A stretch of DNA of 64,000 bases from Maratus speciosus (taxonomy: Eukaryota; Arthropoda; Arachnida; Araneae; Salticidae). Under the pieces are notes generated by a model. It made no database searches. It saw only the letters and a list, made by a program, of their open reading frames with translations, and had not been told where the DNA came from. The stretch is from assembly GCA_963932465.1 (NCBI GenBank), contig OZ010790.1, positions 351,627,087 to 351,691,086 on the forward strand. Reading direction: 5' to 3'. The position numbers and the translations under genes were made by a program. Below are positions 1 through 12,182 of this stretch, piece after piece (the stretch's first letter is position 1; the number at the start of each line of letters is the position of its first letter).

Positions 1-650
1 GCAATCGGTGAAGAACGTTCGGAGATTATCGATTTTGTACAAAGGGACATTTACATTTTTATTTATATAGATTACTAAATAGAGTGATTTATATTAATTA
101 AAATTTCCAACGTAAATCTAATGTCCAAATTTAATCATCTGAGTAATTTTATTAAGGCTGTTCTCAAATCCAAATTGGCAACTTTATGACACTTGTTTGA
201 ATTCAATTTTGTTCGGAACCGCAGAAACTGGCAGACGTTGATATTCAGAAACTATGTGATCGAAAGACGTTTTCCGTTTTTTTTCTTTTTTGTGAACACA
301 ATAGATCTTTCAAGAAATACTGTCAAAGTTAACGTTTTGAACCCAACTCCCCGACGAAAAACCAGTCAACAAAGGGAGGAAAGCGCCTTGTCACGTGATC
401 AAAAATACGATAGGTAATTTATTTATCCAAAAAAGTGAAAATCATTTCGATTCCAAATCTCTTCCATAGTCAGGTCTGCCAATTTTATACGTTTACGTTT
501 ACAAATGTGTACATTATTGTGTCAGAAAGTTTCGCACTTGTTGAGCGGTGAACTTAAGAACAGCCTTAGAAATAAATGGTTCTGTATATCATTTTTTCTG
601 CACCTGGACATTGTTCAATCTGCATATAATTACACAAGATTAGAATTGAA

Positions 651-693
<43 letters not shown>

Positions 694-1485
694 TATAAGC
701 AATTTATGAAGCGTATAATTATGCAGGCGGTAACACAGAAAAGATTTCATTAGTGTTCCATATACCGTGAAATGAGGAATTGAAGTAAGCTTGTTTTTTT
801 TTAATGTATCCTTTAAATTAATTATGAGGAATTTCATAATTATCCCATTCTAACCAAAAAGTTCGTCATGTTACCTGTCTGGTATTCGCTACGCATATTG
901 AATATTTATTTATAAAAAAATCTTTGAAATGTAAATTAACTGTAGAGAATTAATATAATTTCAAAACCTATAAAAGAACTATATTTCCATTTGCAGTTTA
1001 ATATTTTAAAGTTATGTCTCACACTATATATGTGTTATTATACGAACAGAAAATATATAAAATCAGTAAATAAACAACAAATATTTTTTTAATTGTTGGT
1101 TGTAAATTTATGTCAACATCCTAATATGCTATGCATCGCTTTTAAACATTAAAATAATTATCTTAAGAAATAATGATAGTTTTAAAATAACAAAAAATAG
1201 AATACAATTTACTTAATATATTTTTTTTTAAATTTCTGGTAAGCAACAAGTGTTTGGCAAATGCTGGGAAATATAGAAAATTATTGAGCGTTAAATTGAA
1301 ATCTTGGAAACTATTACTGAAAATGTTTAATTTTTATAAAATATGCAAGATAAATTTTAGGAATGGAGCTAATTTTTTAAAAAAATGCATTTAGAAAACT
1401 GTGACTTCATATTTAATTTTCCTCTGTGTTAGGACATTGTTTAATCTGCATATCATCATATTCATTTAATATGGACAATGGTATA
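1..1485. other. AT-rich stretch without recognisable gene
   Basis: Short open frames only, none with recognisable motifs. The only structured item is the long poly-T run listed separately. I see no repeat ends or splice-bounded exon here. Confidence 0.6.
653..692. repeat. poly-T tract (40 nt)
   Basis: Uninterrupted run of T. On the minus strand it would be a poly-A tail, but no retroelement body is recognisable next to it. It creates poly-Phe or poly-Lys artefacts in translation. Confidence 0.95.
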
Positions 1486-2990
1486 ATAGCCCAGGCAATA
1501 TGGAATTTTACCTAGCAAAATTAATGGAAGTTCTGGAAATTCGCTTACTTTATGTTTTTTGGGTCGCTGAAACCGAATTTGTAACTTCCCACTAAAATTT
1601 CCCCCGGCAACCCCCCCCCCCCTCCCCCACAAAAAAGGTTTTTATTTAAAAAAAAAAAACTATTGTTTTAGGGGAAAAGTATCTAGATATTCAGAAAGTA
1701 GACAACATTTGCAACAAATTGGATATATGACATTATGATTTAGAATGAAGGGGAAGGGGGGATCTGCCTCGGAACATGCGCCGCGGTGCTGCGTGGATTA
1801 AGTTGTGCAATTCCACTTAACCACTCACACGTTTACATTCGCCCTCCCATCTCCACTCCGAACTTTCCTTATAAACGTTTCATATAAATATGTTCCTTAT
1901 AAATATTATATAAATTCCCTTTAAGTTTTTTTGGCCGCTGAATCCGAAATTTTAACTTACCCCCAAAATTTCGCCCCCCCCCAGAAACCCCCCGAAAATA
2001 GTTGTCATTAACTTAATTTCTTATGGTTTTAGCGGAAAAGCATTACGAAATTCAGAAACTAGACAAAATTTTCAACAAATAGGATATTAGACATTATGAC
2101 GTAGGATAAACTGGGAGAGAGGGGGCTGCCTCGGAACATTCCCCGCGCGCTTTTCTCAAAAACCAATTTTTGTCAAAAATACACTTTTTGCAGGGTTACC
2201 GGGTGAAATTTTGGTGGGAAGTTACAAATTCGGATTCAGCGAACCAAAAAACATAAAGTGAGTCGAAATCCAGAACTAGTATCAATTTTTCTAGGTAAAA
2301 ATCCCTATTGCCTGGACTTCATAACTTAGTGCACGTAGCGCCGCAGTGCATGTTCAGAGGCAGCCCTCCCCTCCCCATTTATCCTAAGTCATAATGGCAT
2401 ATATCCCATTCGTTGAAAATTTTGTCTAGTTTCTGAATTTCGTAATGCTTTTCCCCTAAAACAATAAGAAATTTAAATTAAAAACAACTATTTGGGGGGG
2501 GGGGGGTCGGGGAGAAAATTTTGGGGGGAAGTTAAAAATTTAGATTCAGCGACCCAAAAAACTTAAAGTAAAAGTTATAGAGAAAGTTCGTAGGGAAGAT
2601 GGGAGGGCAAATATAAACGTGTGAGTGGTTAAGTGGAATTGCGCAACTTAGTTCACGCAGCAGTGCGCGCATGTTCCGAGGCAGAACCCCCCCTTTTCCT
2701 TCATCCTAAGTCATAATGTCCTATATCTAATTTGTTGCAAATTTTGTGTACTTTCTGAAATTCTAGATACTTTTCCCCTAAAACAATCCCCAAAATGATT
2801 TTTTTAATAAAAACTTTTTTTTGGGGGGGGGAGGGCATTTTACCATTTTTTTGGGGGGGGGGGGTGTAGCAGGGGGAAATTTTGGTTAAAGCAGATTCAG
2901 CGACCCAAAAACATGTAGTAAGCCTTTTTCCAGAACTACCATGAATTTTGCTAGATAGAGCCCCTATACGGTCTCTATTGCCTGGACTAT
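1486..2990. mobile_element. Foldback element with long compound inverted arms
   Basis: The left end (ATAGCCCAGGCAATA at 1486-1500) is the inverted near-identical match of the right end (TATTGCCTGGACTAT at 2976-2990). The two halves, about 1490-2140 and 2160-2990, are reverse complements of each other over most of their length. Shared blocks include TTCAGCGACCCAAAAAAC, the ACTTTTCCCCTAAAACAAT block, GGCAGCCC/GGCAGAACC and the AACGTGTGAGTGGTTAAGT block. Each arm contains two related sub-units, with an internal terminus copy at about 2300-2325. There is no coding capacity, and G/C homopolymer runs sit inside each arm. The structure fits a Foldback-like or long-TIR non-autonomous DNA transposon; the superfamily is unknown and no convincing target duplication was seen. 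Confidence 0.75.
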
Positions 2991-3071
2991 TATTTCATGA
3001 ATTGAAATACATGATGCAGATCATTATATAGAATACATGCCAAAAATACCCCATTTACCAATAGCAAAATA

Positions 3072-3310
3072 CCTGCCAGCGGCTGAGAGGTTCTGCTCTC
3101 GAAGCTGGTAGACGGGTGGTGCTGGGTTCGAACCAATTCGTGCCGATCGGCCTAACCATTTCGGGTTTTCATGGTTTTCTTCGAAGCCTTGGGTTTCCAT
3201 GCATATATGCAGGTTAGGTTCCCTTAGAAAGATCCCCACGGAGGGCAATCTCCCTTGGGCCTATATCCTTCGAGTTGATAATCGGCCATTAAAAATCAAC
3301 CCAACCCTAT
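3072..3310 (+). mobile_element. tRNA-derived SINE with perfect 14-bp TSD
   Basis: The insertion is flanked by identical 14-bp direct repeats, CCAATAGCAAAATA, at 3058-3071 and 3311-3324. The body starts with a tRNA-like head. An A-box-like CGGCTGAGAGG lies at about 3080-3090 and a B-box GGTTCGAAC at 3125-3133, with spacing and a variable-arm look resembling a Ser or Leu tRNA. A non-tRNA body follows (GGGTTTTCATGG, GATCCCCACGGAGGGCAA), and the tail ends AACCCAACCCTAT. Pol III-transcribed SINEs use such internal promoters and are copied in trans by LINE machinery. The perfect TSD implies a relatively young insertion. The minus-strand open frame across it is incidental. Confidence 0.9.
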
Positions 3311-3324
3311 CCAATAGCAAAATA

Positions 3325-4019
3325 TAATGAAATAAATATCTGCACAAAATAAAGATACATAACTCAAAAGTCTGCTTATTACATTACTTTTAAAACCATT
3401 TAAAAAATACATATTTTATAAAAGTTAATAAGATGCTTTATAACATTTTTCAATTAATATTTTTTTCCTTCAGTCGCTAAATCAATTTTTATATCTGCCA
3501 CAAGTAACTCTTAATATAGTTACAACCACATAAGAGATATAAGTCACAAGTGTTATGTTGCTTCATACCATGTAAAGTCGGTTTTTTCATACGCTAAAGT
3601 GGAAGCCAAGTATCCAATATTCACTCCGAGTATCTATATAACATAAAATAGTCTGAGGATATAAATGGTAATAAAGTACTCCCGTTAAGTTTCTGCTTCT
3701 CGTAAAAATCTACAAGACTTAGACAGCCTCTTACAAGCCGTCATTGTGAATAGACATTGGTGTCGGGAATGCTGCGAATAATTCCGGAAGACCGGCTTGT
3801 ATGACTGAGCGGACCGCTCTCTGATATGCTCAATAAAAAACTAAAAGTAAGAATTGTGTGCTTTTTAAGTAATACTAACATCAACCAAGACTTAAAAACC
3901 TAGTTTATAAGATATATATAAGATTGTAAATTACTTACTGTATTGAGGAATTTATACTGATATTGGTTTTAAAAAAGGAAGACAGTTTTACTACTAATAA
4001 TAAAATTACACAAATTATT
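3325..4019. other. AT-rich stretch, no gene seen
   Basis: No ORF with recognisable motif, no inverted termini and no exon-like segment found. Confidence 0.5.
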
Positions 4020-4093
4020 ATTATTATATATATATATATGTGTGTGTAAGTATATATATAGATAGATATAGATAGATAGATAGATAGATAGAT
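4020..4093. repeat. Compound microsatellite (TA)n, (TG)n, (GATA)n
   Basis: Alternating TA runs, a short GTGTGT block and about seven GATA units are directly visible. Confidence 0.95.
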
Positions 4094-4157
4094 AAAATTA
4101 GTAATTAAAAGATCTCTCAGCTCTAAGCCAGAAGCCATACGAGTTACAGACGATGAG

Positions 4158-4992
4158 TTAAGGTGCCCTACTTTCGTCCTCCCAGTCACTTTTAGGTCCT
4201 AAATGTTGTAATTTTCAGTGACAATCTACCAAAATTTGAACTTTACATTGGCTAACTTCCCCCGCACATCGAAACATAGGCAAATATCGCATAAAAAATT
4301 TTAACAATGGAACAAAATTTATTTTTAAAAGTATCTATATATGGCAGAAGGAAAAAAATTGTCCCAATTTTGTCCACCTTAAAAAAATCCAATGCTCCGA
4401 GCCTTAACTTATAACTAAATCAAAATTTATTTCCAAATGAGTAAGTAATTTAATTTATATTAAATTAAGGCACAAAGAAATGTACTACTTATCAGTGGAA
4501 GAATAACATAACGAAATATTAGTCACCTAAACATGAGGAAAAAATTGAAAATATTATCATAAAAAAACATTCCTAATTTCGTCCACGGGACGAAAATAAG
4601 AACGGCAAGGAGTACGAAATTTGGACCACGCTAGTTCCCAATACAGTGGAGCTTCAGTTCCCGTATAATGGACTGAACGTCCTAAAACTCACTATATGCT
4701 ATTGCCCGCATCTTACCTACTTAAGATACATGCGATGAATAAGAAATAAATACTTACAGTATTATAAATAACGTTCTACAAAAGATGTAATAAGAATTCA
4801 GGTCTTCTAAAAATAGGAATTCCGGCATCTTTAATATATGTATGCGTCTTGGCAAACGAAACTTTCACTACTGACCCCCTTTACCTTCCGTTCCCTATAT
4901 CTTGCTTGATAAGGGGCGCGAATTTCGAAGAACCGGAGAAGTAAAGGGGGACGAAATTAGGAAAGAGGACAAAATTAGGGGACTTTACCCTA
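4158..4992. mobile_element. Possible short TIR DNA element (GGACGAAA-rich ends)
   Basis: The left end GGTGCCCTACTTTCGTCCTC (from 4162, preceded by TTAA) resembles the reverse complement of the right end (GGGTAAAGTCCCCTAATTTT read inward from 4990). Both share CCCTA..TTT.GTCCTC, and internal GTCC/GGAC-type motifs recur (about 4368, 4580-4620, 4945). There is no coding capacity. TIRs are imperfect and the TTAA is seen only on the left, so boundaries are approximate. Confidence 0.4.
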
Positions 4993-5389
4993 TAGTAGCA
5001 TTAGAAGCGATTTTTACGCAGAAATACATCCGTTCCCTTGATCACCCAAACCCAAGAGAACACATGCGATACCCAGCAAAAGTTATACAAAATACCAAAT
5101 ACGAAATCATACGAAATACTAACTGGAGATAGACTATTTAATATTAACATATTGTACTCGAAGATGAAAGCATACAAGAATAACAGAGTGTTAAAGTTAA
5201 TACACATATGTATATATAGGTTACAAGCTTAAGCTTATCATCTGCTCGTGTTATAAAAACAGAAAAAAATAGCTGTAAACATTTAAATGTAAAAAAGACC
5301 ACAGATTTCTCTAAAAGATTGTTCCTCCCATACAGCACGAATACAAACTGAGAATATATATTGTTAGCCCTGTGGTAGAAGTGCGAAAA

Positions 5390-5990
5390 CAGGCCGAATT
5401 CGGAATTAACTAGGGAAAGCTGGAAATTGTTTTAATCTCTTTTGTTTACGTCTTAAATGAATGTACTAAGTTTCCCCCTTCTTACTAGGTGAGCGTTAGA
5501 AAAAATGAACAGATTTATACGCGAAAAACATTTCTTTTTTAATTACTATAATAATATCTCAAAAAACTGACTCTATTAATAATATTGTCAGTACAAATGT
5601 TGTACAGCTTAAAATTCTGAATAAAATCAATACCAACTCTTAATATTTTTGTTGAACCTTGAGCTCACAATTGTACTTGAAACTTTTTCCTAAGTCTCCA
5701 TTCAAGAGCTTGAAGCCAGGACAGACTAGGTTATGCGCCAAACTTCTGACAACTGTACCTTTTTAATTTATTGAGGCATTTACGATGTTCTTCTAATTAT
5801 TTTTTATCTTTGTTTTGGATATTTTGTGAATTATGGTTTAATGTCTTGATTACGTGCTATAGTCGAGTGGTAGGGTATGAAAAAAAGCCAAATTAGGAAT
5901 TAAGTAGGGAAAAGCTGAATATTGTTTTAAACCCTTCGACAAAGGTCAGAAGTGAACATACTAAGTTTCCCCGTCCTGATAGCTGAGCTT
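5390..5990 (+). repeat. Direct repeat pair, about 110 bp each, 490 bp apart
   Basis: A block at about 5392-5500 recurs diverged at about 5885-5990. Shared strings include GGAATTAA.TAGGGAAA, AGCTG.A.ATTGTTTTAA and TACTAAGTTTCCCC. The copies appear to be non-coding remnants of one unidentified repeat. Confidence 0.6.
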
Positions 5991-6099
5991 TTTCTGCAAC
6001 TAAAAATGTAATAACTTAAAAAGTGCATTTTTGCATGATTTTTAGCCTATTTCAACAAGTTGGAAATTGCTCTTCAAACGTGGCAAATGAGGTGCGTTC

Positions 6100-6460
6100 G
6101 TACTATAACTAGTTTTATAAATATTTTTTTGCGCCGCATGTTGTACTGAATGTATATTTTAGTGCACTTCATAAGTGCATATCAATTTCATTCTGTTCGA
6201 AAGGCAGTAAAATGACTCGACAAAATTTTGCAGCAATTATATATTTAAAAATTCAGATCATTCGGAAGGTTGTAACATCATTAAAATGCACTTGCGATAA
6301 TTTTTCCCATTGGCCGTAATGTGACGGAAAAATTTTGACTGTCCCTGTAATTAAACCATACATCCGATTTTCATAAAATTTAAAATGACTCGAGAAAATT
6401 TTGCAACAGTTATATATTTAAAATTTCAGACCATTCGGTTGGGTCGGACTATGTCCTAAA
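6100..6460 (+). repeat. Fragment of the TTTTGACTGTCCCTGTAA dispersed repeat family
   Basis: It contains TTTTAGTGCACTTC, CCCATTGGCCGTAATGT and TTTTGACTGTCCCTGTAA, all of which recur in the same order around 61150-61300. Related units form the arrays at about 9080-9960 and 60360-61330. No coding sequence. Confidence 0.6.
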
Positions 6461-6805
6461 TTCTGAACGTGAAGTAAAACCTATAGAGAAAAGTGAAGGT
6501 TTAGTGAAAAAGAAAGAGGCATAGATAAGACTTCCAGAATGGTCCAATGAATATGTATATCTGCTGTAAGATACTACTGCTTATGAAACAACTGTTGATG
6601 AATGTTTTCCATGAGATGAAATGAAAGGTTATCCGAAGATGCACAAGATAAATGGATTAAAGCTGCAGGTGAGGATTGTAAATCAATTGAAGGAAAATAA
6701 TTTTGGAGACTTGAAGATTTACGCTGAAATATAAATGCAATTAATCTGTAATAAATAAGGGATTTGAATCTTAAATAATTAAAAGTAAAAATAGTTTTTT
6801 TAAAA

Positions 6806-8350
6806 GCCCAAGGGGGAAGTGAACCCTACAAGCTAAGCTTGTCAACCCCCGTCCAGACTCCACAGACTCTAAAGAAATGCTAATTTAATCGCCATTAAAA
6901 AGATTACGTAAGATTTAGTTATGATTAAAAAAAACATTAGCGATGGGTTCCGTTCAATTACCTTTGATTGTGGAATTTTAAGGTCTTATCAGCTACTGTT
7001 AAAACATATAATAGCTGTTTTGTGTTTAATTAAATAAGATCAGTTAAACATCTGAAAATAAACTAACGTATGTAGTTTTTAACAACGCTATAAAAAAATG
7101 TTTTAAACTAGATATTTTAAATATATGATTTTAAATTAAGTTTTTTTTTTTTTTTTTTTTTAATATTCAAGTGAAAATACTTTCATTGTTAGAAAGGAAA
7201 TATTATTATTTGCACGGTCTTAGTTAGGCAGCAATAGTTAAAAAGATCTTCTCAAAATATGAAATAAATGTCTCGTGTAAATATTTTTTTTTATTTAAAC
7301 TGTTTGAAATAATATTAAACTTAAAATTACACTATATGCAAAATACTTAAAAGATGACAAACAATATCAAAAAATTATATATATATGTTAAATTACTTTA
7401 ATAATTCTTAATATTTCAGCTATAAACACAGCCTTCGTCAGAGAATACAACAAATACTGTTATTAACGTCTTATTTTTCGAATTATTTCATATTCCAAGT
7501 AATTTAACATCTTTTTTAATATTTTTTATCATTTTTTAAGTATTTTGTACTTAATGTAATTTTAAGTTTAATTTTTTAAGGATGAAATTACCATTCTAGT
7601 TATTTATTTGCTGCGTCAATAATATTATTTGGACATTTTAAATATGACGTAATTTCTCCCATTTACTGCTTTTAACGTACGTTAATTAATTTATTTTTTA
7701 ACTTTTTAATATTCTCGTGAAAATACTTTTGTTGTTAATTTGCGCTGTCTTCGAATTGGCAACAATAACTAAAAAGATACTCTCGAAATATAAAGTAAAC
7801 TAATATCGTGTAAATATATTTTTTAATTTAAGCTGTTTGGCAGTATAATTATTTGGCCATTTTAAACGTGACGTAATTTCCCCCCATTTACTGATTTTAT
7901 CGTATTAATGGATTTATTATTTAAAAGTTTTCTTTTCCTTTTAATATTCAATAGTAAATTCATTTTTGATGACGTCATTTCAATATTTTCTTGCTTTCAA
8001 CATGCAATCATTTAATTCTAATTTTAAAGTTGTTTTTTTTCTGTTTTTTATTGTCACGTGTAAATAAATTTTTGATTGAAAGGAAATATTATTCTTTGCG
8101 CTGTTTTCATAACTGGCAATAATTTAAATATTAACATTTCCTAAATTTTGGAAAAAAATACCTCTCGAAATAATAAAAATTTGAAAGAAAAATTGAAAAA
8201 AATACCCTAAAATATTAGTTAAATAAAAAAAATAAAGGCAATCTGCACACCGCATGTTTGTAAATGATTAATTAGAAAAAAATATTAAATTCCTATGTAT
8301 AGTTATTTCTCATATAGAACTTTTTTTAATGGACGATTTTAACCAACTTT
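6806..8350 (+). repeat. Copy A of a large dispersed repeat (related to 59.3-62.3 kb)
   Basis: The head at 6806-6912 (TCAACCCCCGTCCAGACTCC, AAATGCTAATTTAATCG) matches 59310-59370. The segment at about 6940-7010 matches 60080-60170. About 7075-7310 and 7700-8350 match 61535-62290 (TTTTTAACAACGCTAT, GAAAGGAAATATTATT, GAAATAAATGTCTCGTG, TTCTTTGCGCTGTTTT). Copy A also contains an internal partial duplication (7164-7310 versus 7708-7835) and a nested MITE. The pattern fits two decayed copies of a non-autonomous transposon; the head resembles a Helentron-type end. Confidence 0.6.
7315..7571. mobile_element. MITE of about 257 bp with roughly 75-bp TIRs
   Basis: The left arm starting TTAAACTTAAAATTAC is the inverted counterpart of the right arm ending GTAATTTTAAGTTTAA. 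Inner blocks CAAAATACTTAAAA and GTTAAATTACTT also pair. It interrupts copy A of the larger repeat. No coding capacity; superfamily undetermined. Confidence 0.65.
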
Positions 8351-9079
8351 AACATTCTATATATATATGCTAGTAAATCTGCAGAACAGGACCCTCAACG
8401 TCAGCTATGGAAGTCATTATATTTTAATCTTATTTTACATAATATCCAACCTTCTACAATCCGAATTTTTGTAATATGTAAATTTTTATAAGTATATAAA
8501 ATTCTTAGAAGGCTTCATTAGAAATAAATAGTTGAAGGAAATATACAAATAGCAATATCTACTTAAACTGAATCTCCTTTGTTTCCGAAAAACGTTGTTG
8601 GTGATCATACATGTAAGATCTTATCTAAATAGATCCTATAAAATTACATAAGAAAATAACTTAATATCATTAAACTAAAATTACAACAAGCTAAAAGTTG
8701 AAAAAGAGTACATTTAAGGGCCTATAAATACCTTATAGACCCTTAGCCGTCGCGCCCCCAGGTGTGACTGTTACTGGGTTGGTACACTGATCAACATGTT
8801 TTGTACGCATAACCGGTAACTTTATGCTGATCAATATTGATTTTAAAAAAACGACTTCCGCAATTTTTTTTTTTAAATGTACATGACAAAACAAAAATCA
8901 CGAGTTTCACTTGTTTAATGACAGTAGGTGCTCTAATACAAAGCTCCATCTGTGAACTTGAATAATTTTATGCTATTAATTTTGTAAAGTATCTCCTTCT
9001 ATATTCTCCGATTAGTTCATGAACAAGAACGAAAAATTATGCGCGCAGCATAGATTACGCATTTTCAGAATGCAGTAAC

Positions 9080-9960
9080 AAAACCCCATCGTTTATAAAG
9101 GTGAAACATAATGTCTAAATAAGCAATTTGAAAAACTCATAACGCATTAGAAAATCGAATTTCTGCTATTACAATCAATAGTCGCAAATATATCATTTTT
9201 TTGTGCAGTCCTGAATATGATCTATACATTTGTATTCACTACATGGTATTTTGAAAGTTAGTTCTGCTAAGCGAATACAACATTTGAAATTTTCAATTCA
9301 GCAATTTCCGTGAATAAACGGAAATGTGTTTGAGAACTTTTGGGCAGCCCATATATGATCTACAGAATCTATACTACATGTATGTTAAACTTTAATTCAG
9401 TTAAACTCATAGCGCAGTTGAAAATTTCCACTCACCAATATCTGCCAATAAACGGATGTTCTTGAGAACTTTTGCGCGACCCTGTGTATGATCTATAGAA
9501 TTTATGCACACATAATAATATTAAAAAAATGGTTAAATTTAAAAACGCCTACCGCAAATGAAAACGCTCTTCCAGCAATTATTGTTCACGGTCTTCATTA
9601 TTTGAATTATTTCGTATTTTCTTCTATAGCCAAATTGACTTGTGTGTCCCTGTAAATGAATATGTTGTATACACGTCATATTCTATAGTAAGCACCTTTA
9701 GTCTCAGTTATGTGCATCAATTACAATATGTTTAAAATACTGTAATACCATTAAAATACACGGCAAACGATTTTCTCCCATAGACCTTAATGTAACAGAA
9801 TTATTTTGAGTGGTCCAGTAAATGAATCGAAAATGCTACACACTTCATTTTCAATACCAAACATGTCACAATAATCCCGAATAACATATATCAATTTCAT
9901 GGCAATCTGTATCTTTCCAAATTTAATTGGCTCGTAGTTCAGGAGCGCCGTCAAAACCAA
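9080..9960 (+). repeat. Degenerate tandem array, period about 135-165 bp
   Basis: A recurring phrase of the form TTTTG.G(C/T)(A/G).CC(C)TGTA..TGA(A/T) occurs near 9206, 9343, 9475, 9640 and 9810. Each occurrence is followed by ATGATCTA or ATGAAT and preceded by an ACGGAA or AATAAACGGA segment. Units are heavily diverged. The same phrase repeats at about 60376, 60517, 60663, 60798, 60953, 61108 and 61286, so this is a dispersed satellite-like component of a transposon family. Confidence 0.6.
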
Positions 9961-9981
9961 CTTTAATGGGATTCTGTTCTC

Positions 9982-10007
9982 AAAAAAAAAAAAAAAAAAA
10001 AAAAAAA
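9982..10007. repeat. poly-A tract (26 nt)
   Basis: Uninterrupted A run just downstream of the degenerate array. Confidence 0.95.
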
Positions 10008-10591
10008 GTTTACCCCAATTAGGAATTATTATTTTTTTTAGTTTGAACTTATTCTAATTAGTAATTCATTGAAACATCATAAATTTATTCAAAATACTTT
10101 TTTAAGTTTTATTTTCAATATATTTTGAAAAAAAAAAAAATCTAATCATTTATGTCAATAGAACATATGCTTGAATAAAAATAATAATAATTCATGTAAT
10201 ATGTATATTTTAGAGTTCGATTTCAATTCAATTCGTTTTTAAATCAATACTCTCCCACAATGATCGAATAAAACCGGAAAATCCCTTGTATTCGGCCTGC
10301 TGGTAAAATAGACCGAATGCGACCAACGTTCTAAAAAATGTCTCGACTACTCTCAGGTTAATTTTACCTATATTTACATAAATTCTACATACTTTTTTAC
10401 CTGTAAATTGCCTTTAGATTGTCTAATTTAAATACTACTTATACTTTTGATATGCATAAATATTTTTAGCAAATTAAAGAGGTAACATATATGTAGTAGA
10501 CCCCAACACACTGATTAATAGATCCTTACACTATTTGTTGTCATAGGTTATTATGGGTAAACTGGAGAAGGAATATAGAAGGGGTTGGATA
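10008..10591. other. AT-rich stretch without gene
   Basis: No ORF with motifs and no terminal repeats recognised. Confidence 0.5.
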
Positions 10592-11050
10592 TCATGGTGA
10601 AGGATTGACAATAAATATACAATCTATTTTCCAGTTAAAAAAGCTAAACATCCCTTTATTATGACAACCTATACAAGGTCGGGATGGATACTGTTTCTGA
10701 AAATCGGTGGTTAGAGCTCTGTTATTAAAAAATCTAGGTCCCTGTATTCCAAAATTATGATTTGGCTGGCAAAGGCAATGCATGGGGAGTTCGTTTGATG
10801 CTGGAAGTCTATCGCTGGCTCTGAATTGGCTCCTTACAGGTGTAATAGCACGTGTTGGGAGTACTACATGTTGTTTTAATATTATATACTATTCTGTAGT
10901 AGTAGAAGAAGGATTTGCAGTTAACACATTTGTATATTGTGTTGCCAAGTCACCAGTAAGACCATGTATGATTACTGTTTCATAGAGACTGAATTTTCTG
11001 CCAACTTGTTCTTTCTTATCTAAGTGATTTTCCAGCTCACTCATATTACT
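10592..11050 (-). pseudogene. Retrotransposon gag-like relic
   Basis: Reading the minus strand from about 11045 gives one continuous frame broken by a single TAG near 10889. It begins MSELENHLDKKEQVGRKF, then YETVIIHGLTGDLATQ and VLTANPSSTTTE. After the stop come ILKQHVVLPTRAITPVRS, FRASDRLPASNELP and YPSRPCIGCHNKGMF. The order (helical core, then a basic linker rich in R/N/P, then CxxCxxxxG) resembles a retroelement Gag with a degenerate CCHC zinc knuckle. Here the expected His is Met and the fourth ligand is absent or displaced (C-I-G-C-H-N-K-G-M). Such proteins package retroelement RNA. No protease or polymerase follows, so the copy is truncated and dead. Placement as gag is inference from style and motif; a decayed host ORF is the alternative. 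Confidence 0.45.
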
Positions 11051-12182
11051 TAAATTTAAATGAGACAATCAGAAAACCTGAGGACAATGCTATTAATAAA
11101 TTTTGCTACAAGTTATTCAGCAATTTGATAATAATTGGTAACATTGAAGCATCCATCTGTGTAGATTTACATTGCCTCTCACTTTAAATATCATGAAATA
11201 TTATCTAATTTTGACTCATACTCTTTAGTTCCCTTAGTACATACATTATCAATGTCAACCAGCCATCACTGTATATCAGTTCCTAAATCAGGACATTAGG
11301 TTAAAATGCTAAAATATTGATTTCAGCCATCTTATCAGCAGTATTTAACTTAATCAAAGAAGGAATCATATTATCAGTTTTAAATCTAGATTTTAAATAA
11401 TAAATAATTATCATACTAATAGCCATATACACTCATAATAATTCAAGATGAAAATATGAAAACATTAACAAAAAAAGGTAATACATTATTTTATTTTAAT
11501 CATCGTGCTGAAATTTTAAAAACAAAATCACTAACGTTAAATAAATAAAGCATTTTAAAACAATAATAAAATAATAAACCATAAATTTTATGTAAAATTT
11601 TTGTCCGTCAAAAACTGTTAGAATTTAATAAATAGTATCGTATTGGGATAAAAACTAAACGAATAATAAATGTTAATGCATCTGCTTTATAATATTTACT
11701 CACTAAAATCTGTAGATAAATGGTAAAAAAATATCATTTTTGTCATCTTAATAATTAAATTTTTACAGTAGGAACATTAACGCCACCAGAAAGCAAATAG
11801 AGGTATTATTCCCGCTCGTTGACATTTTATTACGAACGTGTACGATCAATAATAGGTACGATTTTAGAAGCCTTCCAACTATCTCTAAGAACATTGGACT
11901 CACGCCTACATAATTGCAGGCTCCAAATCCTACCTCTACTCACCACTTGATCAAACCCTAGCAGTACCACTTTCGCAGTGTTTCATTATTTCTCTGCATG
12001 TCAGCCGACACTCACAAACACAAATGCATCGCTAGAAACATTTTTTACTAGCATGACGTGGTTAATAGACACGGTCGTGGATTTTATTTTTTTAAAGATG
12101 GCAAGGACCATAACCTTGAGAGTTTTCACAGAAATAACTCGTAGTCAGATATCCATTTTAAGGAAAACTATTTATTTTCCAG
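11051..12182. other. AT-rich stretch, possible intron
   Basis: No repeat or motif-bearing ORF seen. If the exon candidate at 12183 is real, this would be its upstream intron. Confidence 0.4.
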
